Assembly: GCF_000002235.5 (NCBI RefSeq)
Contig: NW_022145521.1
Location: forward strand, 399,501-463,500
DNA from: Strongylocentrotus purpuratus
Taxonomy: Eukaryota; Echinodermata; Echinoidea; Camarodonta; Strongylocentrotidae
Length of the DNA stretch: 64,000 nt
Reading direction: 5' to 3'
Of this stretch, positions 26,101 to 31,609 are shown in pieces. Each line of letters opens with the position of its first letter. The stretch's first letter is position 1. The position numbers and the translations under genes were made by a program. Under the pieces are notes generated by a model that saw only the letters and a list, made by a program, of their open reading frames with translations, searched no databases and was not told the origin of the DNA.

Positions 26101-27581
26101 GTCTTTGGGATTGTATTCGGGCTCATGATGCTGTGTTTACCTATAGTATGCAAACGGTCCTACGTTAGAACCAAATGGAGGCAGACATACGAGGAGAAAA
26201 GCGTTTACAACTCGACCATTGCCGAATCTCACAATGTAAATATTAACCATTTTCATACACAAGTTCGGTCTAACATGTCTTGGTGGCTATTTTTCTACAA
26301 AGGCTGCTGGTCTACAGTGGCCATGCAATTTGTCTCCCTTAAGAAAGAAATATGCGTTGTAGGACCTGTCTAGTCACTTCAGTGGCTTTTTATAGACAGT
26401 GTTTGACTGTTTACAAATTTATTTGACATTGATATTTATAACAGTGTAATAACCAGATCTAGAATGACCAATCAATATGAATTGGCCGTACTTCACAGAA
26501 GTTTAGTTAAAATTGAAAAAAAAGTTATGTGATTTGACTCATTTCCTATGAATACGATTTACATTATTAAAGGATTCAATAGATATCGCCGTCTGAACAT
26601 GTATCACAAGTCTATGTACTAGAGTTTACGACAAATACCAAATGTATCAATCTAATGTTGTGGTAATCCAGTAGCTTCGTACACAAGATTTAGACGATGA
26701 CATTTTCAAATTTATTTACACACGGTACACTTCGGTCAAGTCATATTTTTCCTCAAACTTTGCTTTCTTACTTAGAGAGAATACCCGTATCTGAAACGTA
26801 ACGGAGGCCACTTGTTTGACGAATCGGAGAAAGTCGAGCAACGAAACCATCCCTTGTATCTCAACTACACAAGGACCAGTGGTGAGAATGGTGCAAGTCC
26901 CAGGACATCCAGAAGCAAAGGTCCGACTTCCAACTCAGAGGGTCAGACATTTTCGCATGACGTTGCAACCTCTTCTTCGCCTGAAACGAGCAACAGACTT
27001 AACAGTTCAAAAGCACCATCCCCCAGATACGGAGGACAACATCTGCATTACCCCTACCACAAACGAATGGTGATGACAGACCAGATGCGGCAAATGAAAA
27101 GATTAGATGCCAACGAAGATGCAGGGCGGTATTCGCCAAAAACACCGAGAGAACACATTGAGCGAGGAAACCACCTACCTTTAGATTCGCTACAAAGATC
27201 TGTGTAAGCTTCTGGAAACTTTGAGCATATCATGTCCTCCACATGGTTACACATGTACACTGTTACCCTTGCATAGCGATAAAGCGTTATTTCCTTTGGA
27301 TATGCATGTGTACTATACCATGATGATACATAGACAAAAATCAACACCTGTTAAGAACAAGCAAGTACATAACGAGGGGACAGCATGAGAAGATATTGAT
27401 AAACATGTGATGAAATGATAACAACAAAGGGAACAAATAACCATGAAGTATCCTTGACATGTCTTCATGTAATGTGGCATTGTGTGATTCATTCTGGTCC
27501 TTTAAAAATGATGTCTATTTCATTACTTAATGCAATAACACCGACTTTTCTTCTTCTTTCAGATACGTCACACGATTTTGA
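24..27581 (+). CDS. Whole-gene model (5' end missing): CCP-EGF-SEA-EGF-TM membrane protein
   Basis: Join of 30 exons listed separately below. What is seen: 21 CCP/sushi exons, two EGF-like exons, a SEA domain on two exons, one EGF exon, a 24-nt exon, one transmembrane exon and a cytoplasmic tail, all with GT-AG borders and matching phases. What is known: CCP modules mediate protein-protein or carbohydrate-linked adhesion and complement-type recognition, and EGF-SEA-EGF-TM is the membrane base of several mucin-like proteins. Inference: a type I cell-surface protein with a long, glycosylated (NST and NCT sequons in many CCPs) stalk. The signal peptide and further CCP exons should lie upstream. 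Exon 7 is disrupted by a LINE; its symmetric phase lets it be skipped in frame. No orthologue name can be assigned. Confidence 0.82.
459..653 (+). CDS. CCP exon 2 (type B)
   Basis: 195 nt, phase 1-1. Type B is marked by FPLHVSPINNDC, APEST and MEYNSTC, and by GYNTLDSTS. An internal AACAGGTCTT could act as a cryptic donor about 20 nt before the true GTAATT donor. Confidence 0.9.
900..1094 (+). CDS. CCP exon 3 (type C)
   Basis: 195 nt, phase 1-1, acceptor TTTCATAG. Type C is marked by LPSHLSSQNKNC and a glutamate in ACETGYNIS. Six cysteines; NST and NCT sequons present. Confidence 0.9.
1335..1529 (+). CDS. CCP exon 4 (type A)
   Basis: 195 nt, phase 1-1. Differs from exon 1 at only a few codons (FPPY for LPPY, ESG for EGG), and its introns match too. 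This shows recent duplication or conversion. Confidence 0.9.
1770..1964 (+). CDS. CCP exon 5 (type B)
   Basis: 195 nt, phase 1-1. Nearly identical to exon 2; FTC replaces FSC at the fourth cysteine and TGIPNC replaces TGLPNC near the end. Confidence 0.9.
2212..2406 (+). CDS. CCP exon 6 (type C)
   Basis: 195 nt, phase 1-1. Copy of exon 3 with GYNISNSTS in place of GYNISDSTS, which adds an NST sequon. It is the last intact exon before the LINE. Confidence 0.9.
2647..2750 (+). pseudogene. CCP exon 7 (type A), 5' part cut by a LINE
   Basis: The first 104 nt of a normal 195-nt type A exon, ending at ATGTTTCTTT just after the third cysteine. Reading on enters the AAT-repeat tail of the LINE and reaches no donor, so the exon cannot encode its module. 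Skipping it would keep the frame. Confidence 0.9.
2751..6023 (-). mobile_element. Nearly full-length CR1/L2-group LINE inserted in CCP exon 7
   Basis: About 3.3 kb on the - strand. The 3' end (left) is an (AAT/ATT)n tail preceded by a TAGCGCGACAT stretch; the 5' end (right) abuts the rest of the exon. The flanks ATGTTTCTTT (2741-2750) and ATGTTTTTCTTT (6024-6035) look like an imperfect target duplication. Endonuclease and reverse transcriptase regions are both present. Clade placement rests on RT motifs such as CELDPIPT, FQSAYR and YADD and is approximate. Confidence 0.88.
2910..4871 (-). CDS. LINE reverse transcriptase region
   Basis: 653 codons from an internal methionine, open throughout. 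RT landmarks in order: ASYRPVVNLSFLSKVIER (finger/palm start), QSAYREKHSVETALL, LLDLSSAFDTVDH with the first catalytic Asp, SVPQGSVLGPQLF, the YADD catalytic box, and the C-terminal HWLPVEHRLTYKIL region. It is the downstream part of a single ORF whose upstream part (endonuclease) is now in another frame because of a short slippage near 4941-4951. The reading frame enters from upstream of this ATG, so the native protein does not start here. Confidence 0.9.
   Translation of the reverse strand: MTEKIHAAKCLRRRLERKWRRTRSEEDRKSYVTQRQVVSQEIEKAKTEYYSECVAECEGNQRRLFTVVDALLHRKKETVLPDASSDQILADNFCHYFFNKVTKIRDDIDAELSSGQCVQHCELSSVPVLTDFAKTSISEIKRVVMNSPTSSCELDPIPTALLKECIDDFAPYITDFVNKSLRCASFPASMQQALVKPLLKKPNLDRQDFASYRPVVNLSFLSKVIERIVSARLQSFLNDNNLQDNFQSAYREKHSVETALLRVQNDILTEMDSGKVTGLILLDLSSAFDTVDHVILLERIQSMGIGGQAHQWLTSYLSNRSQRVCVRSAVSKTVHLGFSVPQGSVLGPQLFNIYTLPLHDIIKRHNLKHHMYADDTQIYFSCSPTQGEVDAWIARVEACISDIRNWMKENYLKLNDDKSQFVMLGSKQQLAKSVTPYLNIGSSSITPVKKVRNLEVIFDSNMTMESQVSSSVKLAIHSLRNLRAIRKYLTTKAAEQLVHAFVTSRIDCCNSLLYGIPMSQVKRLQVVQNAAARLVTYTRKFAHITPVLKSLHWLPVEHRLTYKILLITYRALKFSSPQYISSLLNFRKPGRSGLRSANTSTLIIPKTRRSWGDRAFASAAPRLWNSLPNTLKDCKSVDSFKASLKTYLMANFN
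4919..6025 (-). CDS. LINE apurinic-like (EEP) endonuclease region
   Basis: Starts at the ATG at 6025, right at the element's 5' end, with a hydrophobic stretch. Endonuclease landmarks: LNARSVRNK, LALTETWL, GGGGVGLLF, LTGDFNVWVDD, GHTLDLLITR and GVSDHHAVQC. The ORF ends just after a (CT)n run of 11 nt (4941-4951). A run of 9 or 12 would join it to the RT ORF, so a one-unit CT slip explains the frameshift. The longer open frame reaching 6124 is antisense read-through of CCP exon 7. Confidence 0.87.
   Translation of the reverse strand: MVTIVVSLLILLASIVIMPTITYTREDLLSFQPKCADLRIPLNTYHILQDYGICSVQPTHRGHRVHHSSCRVSDFRNLISVVPTKLSAKMCTLNARSVRNKTTDIVEFVLDNDFDILALTETWLKDDDYVYLGNCIPEGYTFNHKDRQGKGGGGVGLLFKSSLSVKSEAVQHFMSFEAYQARVSCQSRSLILLVIYRPDIVEEQGQRIPYSLFLEEFATLLDSFVLDPSEVVLTGDFNVWVDDFNDVRARQFMNILSSYGMKQLVREGTHLHGHTLDLLITRDSATLVSDVSVILGVSDHHAVQCNLDLRKPSTSRRTVTTRPLRSMNREQFRSGVHESLSEIDIEDSSISSSVERYDLSLSLVFLIS
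6036..6126 (+). pseudogene. CCP exon 7 (type A), 3' part after the LINE
   Basis: The last 91 nt of the type A exon, resuming at ACCTGTGATACTGG and ending in a normal CACAG/GTAATC donor. Adding the 104 nt left of the LINE gives exactly 195 nt, the standard exon length. Confidence 0.9.
6367..6561 (+). CDS. CCP exon 8 (type B)
   Basis: 195 nt, phase 1-1; same protein sequence as exon 2. The last cysteine codon is TGT instead of TGC. It shows that the array continues across the LINE without loss. Confidence 0.9.
6810..7004 (+). CDS. CCP exon 9 (type C)
   Basis: 195 nt, phase 1-1; same protein as exon 3. Donor is GTGATT rather than GTAATT, a change shared with exon 12, so these two copies are closest relatives. 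Confidence 0.9.
7245..7439 (+). CDS. CCP exon 10 (type A)
   Basis: 195 nt, phase 1-1. Type A with NDCVSGST and GALSTDLPNC; six cysteines retained. Confidence 0.9.
7680..7874 (+). CDS. CCP exon 11 (A/B hybrid)
   Basis: 195 nt, phase 1-1. The first half is type A-like (NDCASGSTIDYNST), the second half type B-like (GYNTLDSTS, TGLPNC), and the intron that follows is of the B type. This mosaic suggests gene conversion or unequal crossing-over inside the exon. Confidence 0.9.
8121..8315 (+). CDS. CCP exon 12 (type C)
   Basis: 195 nt, phase 1-1. Type C with NNNCTPGSTIEYDST and STDFPNC; the first NST sequon is lost (DST). Donor GTGATT. Confidence 0.9.
8557..8751 (+). CDS. CCP exon 13 (type D)
   Basis: 195 nt, phase 1-1. 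Marked by DFPPHVIPMNNEC, SSGSIVEYNTIC and GYRSSDS. Its first half is almost identical to exon 16, nearly 2 kb downstream, so the array repeats again beyond the A-B-C units. Confidence 0.9.
8995..9189 (+). CDS. CCP exon 14
   Basis: 195 nt, phase 1-1. Reads DSFPPYVSPINNDC, TIEYDSIC, GYRSSDSMS and ADLPNCAG. The last module codon becomes alanine and the NCT sequon is lost. Confidence 0.9.
9462..9656 (+). CDS. CCP exon 15
   Basis: 195 nt, phase 1-1. VMCSIPDAFPSHLNSMNNDC, then VYGTTCSFVC. The following intron is enlarged by a short inverted-repeat element (about 9846-10374). Confidence 0.9.
9846..10374. mobile_element. Non-autonomous inverted-repeat element in intron 15
   Basis: Ends carry TGTCCCATTTGCAGGCCAA (from 9851) and, inverted, TGTCCCTTTTGCAGCCAA (ending at 10367). 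TTTAAAG flanks both sides and appears once in paralogous introns, so it is a likely 7-bp target duplication. No transposase ORF. The superfamily is uncertain. Confidence 0.65.
10440..10634 (+). CDS. CCP exon 16 (type D)
   Basis: 195 nt, phase 1-1, donor GTAAGT. DAFPPHVIPMNNEC and SSGSIVEYNTIC as in exon 13, then ADLPNCEG. Confidence 0.9.
10857..11051 (+). CDS. CCP exon 17
   Basis: 195 nt, phase 1-1. LPSHLSSLNNGC, EYGTTCSFAC and DDLPNCEG. The next intron holds the Tx1-type LINE. Confidence 0.9.
11322..11797 (+). pseudogene. Possible ORF1 remnant of the Tx1 LINE
   Basis: Two short basic reading frames (11322-11618 and 11615-11797) precede the endonuclease ORF and overlap by 4 nt. They are lysine- and arginine-rich, with no recognisable CCHC or RRM motif. 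Their position suits ORF1, but family membership is not shown. Confidence 0.4.
11794..12639 (+). pseudogene. Tx1 LINE endonuclease domain
   Basis: 281 codons. EEP nuclease landmarks: LFSLNVRGLRNKQKR near the start, ILLQETFL, RGVVILIKKN, LLINVYAPT and LIIGGDFNCV. The late SRIVFWIM corresponds to the RIDRIL-like box and CPDHCAITIE to the SDH box. It runs into a stop at 12639, after which the ORF continues in another frame. Confidence 0.85.
12673..15295 (+). pseudogene. Tx1 LINE reverse transcriptase region, frameshifted
   Basis: Four overlapping frames (12673-13494, 13389-13727, 13691-14479, 14528-15295) form one ancestral protein. Motifs in order: MKPDKAPGFDGLSVE, NWRPITLLNIDYKIL, EDQVGYLKGRS, FTDFRKAFDSLEW, SRGIRQGCPLSALLF, LADDMTIF (catalytic Asp pair) and CYYCYKPGTIIHVFFEC. 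Frame changes fall near 13485, 13690 and 14470. After 15295 further C-terminal coding-like sequence runs in a different frame to about 15616. Confidence 0.85.
15874..16068 (+). CDS. CCP exon 18 (type C-like)
   Basis: 195 nt, phase 1-1. LPSHLSSLNNDC, EYDSTCSFAC and DIGYNTS. It follows the LINE's right target duplication by about 120 nt and keeps normal splice sites. Confidence 0.9.
16069..16644 (+). other. Intron 18 with a possible tRNA-derived fragment
   Basis: Holds a B-box-like GGGTTTGAGTCCC near 16255, next to a CAGCGTTCTAAGCCACAG stretch, as in tRNA-derived SINEs. No poly-A or target duplication is clear. The rest is AT-rich intron. Confidence 0.4.
16645..16839 (+). CDS. CCP exon 19 (diverged)
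   Basis: 195 nt, phase 1-1, acceptor ATCGCAG, donor GTATGT. VVTCSLPTDFPSHLRSVEDHC and CSFACDTGYNLFGSTSLSC; more diverged than the array and nearer to canonical CCPs. Six cysteines and the NCT sequon remain. Confidence 0.88.
17201..17383 (+). CDS. CCP exon 20 (old copy)
   Basis: 183 nt, phase 1-1, acceptor TTTTGTAG, donor GTAGAA. VMCEVPTTAVSVNTTC, YSTSCEFSC, RFCRADGTFSGRDLTC: the six-cysteine pattern holds but little else matches the array, so it is an older module outside the recent expansion. Confidence 0.85.
17870..18052 (+). CDS. CCP exon 21 (old copy)
   Basis: 183 nt, phase 1-1, acceptor CACGACAG, donor GTAAAA. EVMCSIPVYSSMLSSSQC, DTLCQFEC, IISCTSSGQLEAGVPQC. It is the last CCP before the EGF exons. 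Confidence 0.85.
18010..18330 (+). repeat. Partial tandem duplication of exon 21's end plus its intron
   Basis: The 18010-18150 stretch (exon end, donor, GTGTTGATAATCT in the intron) recurs diverged at 18168-18320. The second copy (CCAGCTCTGGGCAACAAGAA to CAGTGCCTAGGTAACA) retains a potential donor but has no acceptor of its own. Confidence 0.7.
18676..18777 (+). CDS. EGF-like exon 22
   Basis: 102 nt, phase 1-1, acceptor TTCATAG, donor GTACGT. Begins TCGSQVCGEGEYCG and has six cysteines with the CxC pair in TCLCVMGT. Short, non-calcium-binding type EGF module. Confidence 0.8.
19119..19238 (+). CDS. EGF-like exon 23
   Basis: 120 nt, phase 1-1, acceptor ATTTTTAG, donor GTAGGT. DPCGGSCATTEKC followed by STCNCAPGKARD and QC: six cysteines in EGF spacing. 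A 20-G run (19268-19287) lies just inside the next intron. Confidence 0.82.
19239..20201 (+). other. Intron 23: low-complexity DNA
   Basis: Contains a 20-G run (19268-19287), a shorter G run near 19837, a (GA)n tract near 20080 and another G-rich tract near 20130. No exon-like sequence is seen. Confidence 0.6.
20202..20329 (+). CDS. SEA domain exon 24 (N-terminal half)
   Basis: 128 nt, phase 1 in, phase 0 out, acceptor CAATCAG, donor GTAATA. Encodes GTIRVLNFNGSEAVYSDAL and EFQEIAAPLVEQ, the first strand and helix of a SEA domain. Confidence 0.82.
20330..21017 (+). other. Intron 24, with a CAGTGG-ended repeat
   Basis: From 20694 a copy beginning CAGTGGCGGATCCAGG runs through an 18-20-G stretch to an inverted CCACTG end at 20966. 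The starting motif matches the hAT-type MITEs at 42.3 and 57.1 kb, but no 8-bp target duplication is visible here. Confidence 0.5.
21018..21255 (+). CDS. SEA domain exon 25 (C-terminal half)
   Basis: 238 nt, phase 0 in, phase 1 out, acceptor TTCCTAG, donor GTCTGA. Encodes VIPDDVTITSIRNGSLIFTY, ELLVATDSNPEELANELSVF and IFDSSGSTTFLADSN. NGSLIF matches the G/S-hydrophobic autoproteolysis site of mucin SEA domains, so the protein may be cut into two associated subunits (inference). The start phase agrees with exon 24. Confidence 0.85.
21817..21975 (+). CDS. EGF exon 26 (calcium-binding type)
   Basis: 159 nt, phase 1-1, acceptor TTTGCAG, donor GTTAGT. VMDECSDPELNDCSSNANC then GGFTCECFSGYRD and GRFC: DEC and the GFTCEC core fit the calcium-binding EGF class. 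Directly after the SEA domain, as in EGF-SEA-EGF mucin-like proteins. Confidence 0.87.
22577..22600 (+). CDS. 24-nt micro-exon 27
   Basis: Phase 1-1, acceptor CATTAAG after a CT-rich tract, donor CCCG/GTAAGT (strong). Encodes about eight juxtamembrane residues (YSEAANP plus junction residues). Predicted from splice sites and phase alone, so it could be optional. Confidence 0.6.
23131..24290. repeat. Segment bounded by two GGACCCGCGGAAATCCGCGG hairpins
   Basis: The motif occurs near 23131 and 24249, each followed by GATT(A/C)TAGAGGGGG. CCCGCGG-AAAT-CCGCGGG is a perfect 7-bp hairpin. Between them, at 24046-24250, two tandem copies of a ~120-bp unit containing CCCCCGAGCTTT and GGCCCCTTGAAACCCGTGGA. 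A related fragment lies at 36661-36730. Confidence 0.65.
23603..23975. repeat. GCGTA-rich degenerate repeat block
   Basis: About 13 GCGTA and 4 TACGC pentamers in ~370 bp, in contexts such as GGCGTAC, TGCGTAG and TAGCGTACTGTTGCGTA (the last twice). Chance expectation is below one per strand. Function unknown. Confidence 0.7.
24690..25110. repeat. Diverged direct duplication (~350-bp offset)
   Basis: TTCACGAAACTATATTGAAA with CGCGGCAATAATGATG (near 24710) recurs as TTCACGAAAACTATATACAA with CGCGGCAATCATGATG (near 25060). A GC-rich hairpin-prone stretch (24780-24870) lies between. Confidence 0.55.
25565..25712 (-). pseudogene. LINE reverse transcriptase fragment (RTE-like)
   Basis: On the - strand: PDLFN, then IKDHNGVKVGGQNINNLRYA with ADDTVLAAESKENLQ, covering the YADD box only. 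A fragment of roughly 50 codons; downstream sequence is unrelated GC-rich DNA. Confidence 0.75.
25713..25844. mobile_element. Small MITE
   Basis: 132 bp. Left end GGGCCCCGTCTTACAAAGAG; right end, inverted, GGGCCCTGTATTACAAAGAG, followed by shared GTTG. No coding capacity. A similar single end (GGGTCCTGTTTCATAAAA) lies near 34323. Confidence 0.7.
25933..26010 (-). ncRNA. tRNA-like sequence, decayed
   Basis: On the - strand: an A-box-like TTGGCTCGATCGG, CTGTTGAAC resembling a GTT anticodon loop, and a perfect B box GGTTCGAATCC, between GGGGAG and CTTCCCC acceptor-like ends. The D and anticodon stems pair poorly, so it is more likely a tRNA-derived repeat than a working tRNA-Asn. Confidence 0.45.
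26057..26235 (+). CDS. Transmembrane exon 28
   Basis: 179 nt, phase 1 in, phase 0 out, acceptor TGTTACAG, donor GTAAAT. Encodes NYVYIAVGIVFGIVFGLMML with CLPIV as the single transmembrane helix, stopped by CKRSYVRTKWRQ. The orientation gives an inside tail beginning with KRSYVR. A tyrosine- and serine-rich stretch (TYEEKSVYNSTIAES) follows. Confidence 0.85.
26236..26775 (+). other. Intron 28
   Basis: AT-rich; no exon or repeat recognised. The frame stays open for 138 nt past the donor, so a retained-intron form with a different tail is possible. Confidence 0.5.
26776..27203 (+). CDS. Cytoplasmic tail exon 29
   Basis: 428 nt, phase 0 in, acceptor CTTACTTAG. Encodes REYPYLKRNGGHLFDESEKV and about 120 more residues rich in Ser, Thr, Pro and Arg, with YTRTS, SPRTSRSKG and YSPKTPREH as possible phosphorylation sites. 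Unspliced it ends in a stop at 27205-27207 after QRSV. A strong donor GT/GTAAGC at 27204 instead allows splicing in phase 2 to exon 30. Confidence 0.8.
27563..27581 (+). CDS. Possible last coding exon 30
   Basis: Acceptor TTCTTCTTTCAG with a long pyrimidine tract. Joined to exon 29 in phase 2 it adds YVTRF before TGA, so the protein would end VTRF, which fits a class I PDZ ligand (S/T-x-hydrophobic). Another frame is open to 27657 but does not match the exon 29 donor phase. Confidence 0.45.
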
Positions 27582-27741
27582 CACGACAACCGGAAGTCTA
27601 AGTTCAAAGACTGAGGTCCTGCGGGGTATTATTATCAGTCATAGCCGTTCCTGTTGAGAGGGCAACACTTTGGACTTAAATATTCGTCAAGACTTGTAGA
27701 TTAAGGTTATTCTTGTGGTTATTCTTGTGGAATACCATAAT

Positions 27742-27773
27742 AAGTTGGGTAAGATCACGGTCTTACCCAACTT
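27742..27773. repeat. 13-bp perfect inverted repeat at the LINE's 5' junction
   Basis: AAGTTGGGTAAGA, 6-nt loop, TCTTACCCAACTT. The right arm is LINE coding sequence; the left arm is its inverted copy. It fits a snap-back event at 5' truncation (inference). Confidence 0.7.
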
Positions 27774-27775
27774 GT

Positions 27776-28163
27776 CAAAGAGCCTACTCGACAAGCGAAC
27801 ACTATTGACTTGATACTTATCAGCAATCCAACCTTGGTTAACTCTGTGAAGGTAGTGCCTGGTATCTCGGATCACAACTGTCCAGTTGCTGATATAGACA
27901 TGTCACCCCCACGAAGATACCAGCCAAAGAGGAAAGTTCTTTTGTACAAGAAAGCAGACTGGGAGGGCTTTGCAGTACTCATGCAACATGTGGCAGACTA
28001 CATATGTAGCAAGTCATCCAGTGCATCAGTCCATGACCTGTGGCAACTCTTCAAGAGTGGAATTGAAGGGGGTATTCAAACATTCGTCCCCCACAAGATG
28101 CTCAAACAGAAACAAGACTTGCCATGGATTACTAGCGGTACTAGCGGTATCCGTAAACTCATC
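27776..28163 (+). pseudogene. Endonuclease C-terminus of the outer LINE
   Basis: Frame with EPTRQANTIDLILISNPTLV and GISDHNCPVADID, then a linker ending LPWITSGTSGIRKLI. GISDH is the SDH catalytic box of EEP endonucleases. Cut at 28163 by the inner LINE. Confidence 0.8.
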
Positions 28164-28646
28164 TTTCTAAACACTCTCCCGAAACTTCTGTGGTAGTTCT
28201 CTTTCCTCACTTGCCGGTAATATGTTTATTTTTTTCACTGTTTATGATAGTGTCAAGATTCCTGACAGTGACATTTCACTTGCTGTATTTTTCATACTGA
28301 TTTATATTTGTTATTGTGTACATAGTTGTATTAATCTAATGTATCCTAGTCTTTGTCAATGAGACTTTACTTTTTATTAACTTAAGTAAAATATTTTAAT
28401 CTTTTTTATAAAGACCTTTTTATAATTCCTTGGTTGTGTGTAATTTTTGTAATTTTTTGTAATTTTTGTAATTTTTTGTAATTTTTGTTGTTGTTCTTCC
28501 TCTTCGCTGTTGAAGATACTGTGGGGTGTTGTTTATTATTGTTGTTGTGATGGTACATGTATCAATCTTGTGTGCCATAACCTATTCTTGTGGTTGGTAC
28601 ATTTTTTAACCATTATTTATATAGCTGTAATATACGTGTATAGTGG

Positions 28647-29728
28647 GTGGTACTTTTTCTAATGCCTTTATCTGATTTCTGCAAAGAGGATAGTACACCA
28701 TACCTTCTAGAAGATCAATTCAATGAGTTTATGAATGAAGTTGACTCAAAGACTTCATTATCATTTATACATTTTAACTGTCGTAGCCTAAGGAAGAATT
28801 ATGAAAATATATTTGATTACATAACTTCTCTGTCAGTCACATTTGACGTGATAGGTCTAACTGAAACTTGGATAAATCAGGATGAAAATTTTTCATTATT
28901 TGTTCCTCCAAATTATTCTTATGTAAACTGTGGCAGAGTTGAAGGTCGTGGAGGAGGTGTAGGAATTCTGATACACAATAATTAAAAATATTTTCATCGT
29001 TCTGATCTTACTGTGGTAAACAAACAATATGAGATGATCTTTATTGAAATTCCAAGAGAGAGTGACAAAAATATTTTAATCGGAGCTATGTATAGACCGC
29101 CTAATCAATCGGTTGGAATGTTCATCAATGATATCTATACAGTGTTATCCAACCTCCAAAAAGAAAATAAAGACTTTTATCTTATGGGCGATTACAATAT
29201 TGATTTAATGAAAATGGATGTGTGCCTTTATGTAAATGACTTTACCGAACTAATGGCATCTCATTGTTTTTTCCCAATTATTTATAATCCGACTAGAATT
29301 ACTAGGGAAAGTGCAACTCTTATAGATAATATTTTTTCAAATACAGTACATGAACATTTTTAAAAATTGGTATTCTATTGACTGATATAACAGACCATTT
29401 ACCTATATTTGCCACTCTCTCTTGGAATAAACCAGTGAATTCCGAAAGAGTATTTTATAAACGCAATATAACTGACTCTGGTTTTCAATTATTTAATAGA
29501 AATTTCAGTAACTTGAATTTTCAAAATATGTATAATACATCTGATGTTGATATGAAGTATAATATATTCATGAATGCTTTTAAAAACATATATGATTCCT
29601 GTTTTCCACTTAAAAAGATTACAATTAAGGAAAGGAAAAGTGTTAAACTATGGATTACTAACGAAATTAAAAAACGGTGTAAAAAGAAGAATAGATTGTA
29701 TAAAAATATCTTTCCAAACCATCACTAG
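28647..29728 (+). pseudogene. Inner LINE endonuclease region, frameshifted
   Basis: Three frames (28647-28985, 29013-29363, 29378-29728). Landmarks: FIHFNCRSLRKNYEN, VIGLTETWI, RGGGVGILIHN, IGAMYRPPNQSV, YLMGDYNIDLMK, TLIDNIFSN and ITDHLPIFATL. One stop or frameshift separates each pair. Confidence 0.82.
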
Positions 29729-29784
29729 AGAGAGAACGTAATTTTAAAACATGTCGGAATAAGCTGAATAAAGATATAAGATAT

Positions 29785-31609
29785 GTGAAAAAAGAATATT
29801 ATTTAAATAAGTTTCAGTCCGTGACAGGCAATATGCAAAAGCCTTGGAAGTACATTAATGAAATAATAAGGAGGAAACCCCTGGGTGTCCGTCCTGAATT
29901 TATTTTAAATGAAGGTGACAAAATTTATGACAATATAAGAATTACAGAGTTGTTCAATGACTATTATGTTTCTATTGGAGCCTCACTAGGCAATCAATGC
30001 TCTTCCATAAATGACTTTAATTGTTTTTTACAAGGTAATTATTCCAATTCTTTTTTTCTTAAAACCTATTACTGAGGGAGAAATTGTCGAGATTGTTCGT
30101 AGTTTTAAAGCAAATAAAAGTGCCGGACATGATGATATTGAACCAGAGATTGTTAGAGAAAACTATACATGTTTATGCCAAACACCTTTGTCATATTTTA
30201 ATGAGTCTTTTATTTCAGGACAACTTCCAGATCAATTAAAGTTAGCAAAAGTAATACCCCTTCATAAGAATCTTTGTAAAGAAAAAATAGAAAATTATCG
30301 ACCTATTTCTATCTTGCCAATCTTTTAAAAAAAATCAGAAAAATTGGTCTACAAACGTCTCAGTAACTACTTGAATAAGAATGATATTTTATATGGTAAA
30401 CAATTTGGATTTTGTGAAAAACACTCAACATCCATGGCTCTAATTGAATTTTTAAATCTTGTTACTCAGGCATTGGAAAATAAGCTAATTCCAGTTGGTA
30501 TATTCCTTGATTTATCTAAAGCGTTCGACTGTATTAACCATTCTATTTTGTTACAAAAGCTATCATTTTATGGCATACGGGGAACTCCTCTCAAATGGTT
30601 CAAAAATTACCTTTTGAATAGGAAACAGTTTGTTAAATTTAATAATGTTTGTTCTCAATCACAGATCCTTTCAAGATCCTTTCAACAGGAGTACCCCAAG
30701 GCAGTGTTCTTGCTCCTTTATTGTTTTTGTTGTTTATAAATGATCTTCACTTTGTATCTGACAAGCTTAATTTTGTTTTATTTGCTGATGACACCAATAT
30801 ATTATTATCAGGTAAAATTGTGCAAAATTTAAATGAGGTTTTAAACCAAGAACTGAGTAAAGTTTGCAAATGGTTCACTGCTAATAAACTTGTTGTTAAT
30901 ATGAAAAAAACTAATTATATTGTATTCAGGAGAAGAAAGGTTGGAGGTGATTTTAATGAATTGAATGTAAAATTTGATAATGTGTTACTCACCAGAGTTA
31001 ATTCAAATAAATTTTTAGGAGTTTACATAGATGAGTACCTTACTTGGAAAAGTCATGTCAGTTACATATCTTCAAAAATTGCCAGTGTACTGGAAGTTAT
31101 TTATAGTGTGAATAAACTGCTCCCCAAAAAAATATTAATGAATTTATACAATACATTTTTCATATGCTGTCTTAGCTTGGGGTGGATGTTTAATTACCTT
31201 AACGAACCGTTTGCAGATTTTACAGAAAAAGGCTGTTCGTGCAATAACAAACTCTACTTATCTTGCACATACTGCACCCTTGTATAAACGCCTGAATATT
31301 TTGAATGTGAAATCTCTATATTATATGCAACTTGCTCAATTTATGTTTCTTTTCAAGAAAAATCAGCTACCATGTATTTTTAATGAGATGTTCATTGTTA
31401 ATGCTGAAATTCACTCTTATGAAACGAGAAGTTCAAATAAATTTCATTTGCCCTCTGTTAAAACAACTTTTATTCAAAGGAACATTTATTTTAGTGGACC
31501 ATCACTATGGAATTTACTTCCCAATGATATTGTCAGCTGCTCATCACTTTATTCTTTCAAGTCAAAGTTGAAACAATATTTGATCTCGTATCCAACTCTT
31601 AAGATATAG
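29785..31609 (+). pseudogene. Inner LINE reverse transcriptase region, frameshifted
   Basis: Pieces 29785-30075, 30011-30328, 30344-30739, 30649-31287 and 31211-31609. Motifs: FKANKSAGHDDIEPE, ENYRPISILPIF, FGFCEKHSTSMALIEF, FLDLSKAFDCINH, GVPQGSVLAPLLF, LFADDTNIL and the C-terminal SGPSLWNLLPNDI. A short direct repeat near 30660-30680 (AGATCCTTTCA twice) accounts for the frame change before the PQG motif. Confidence 0.85.
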
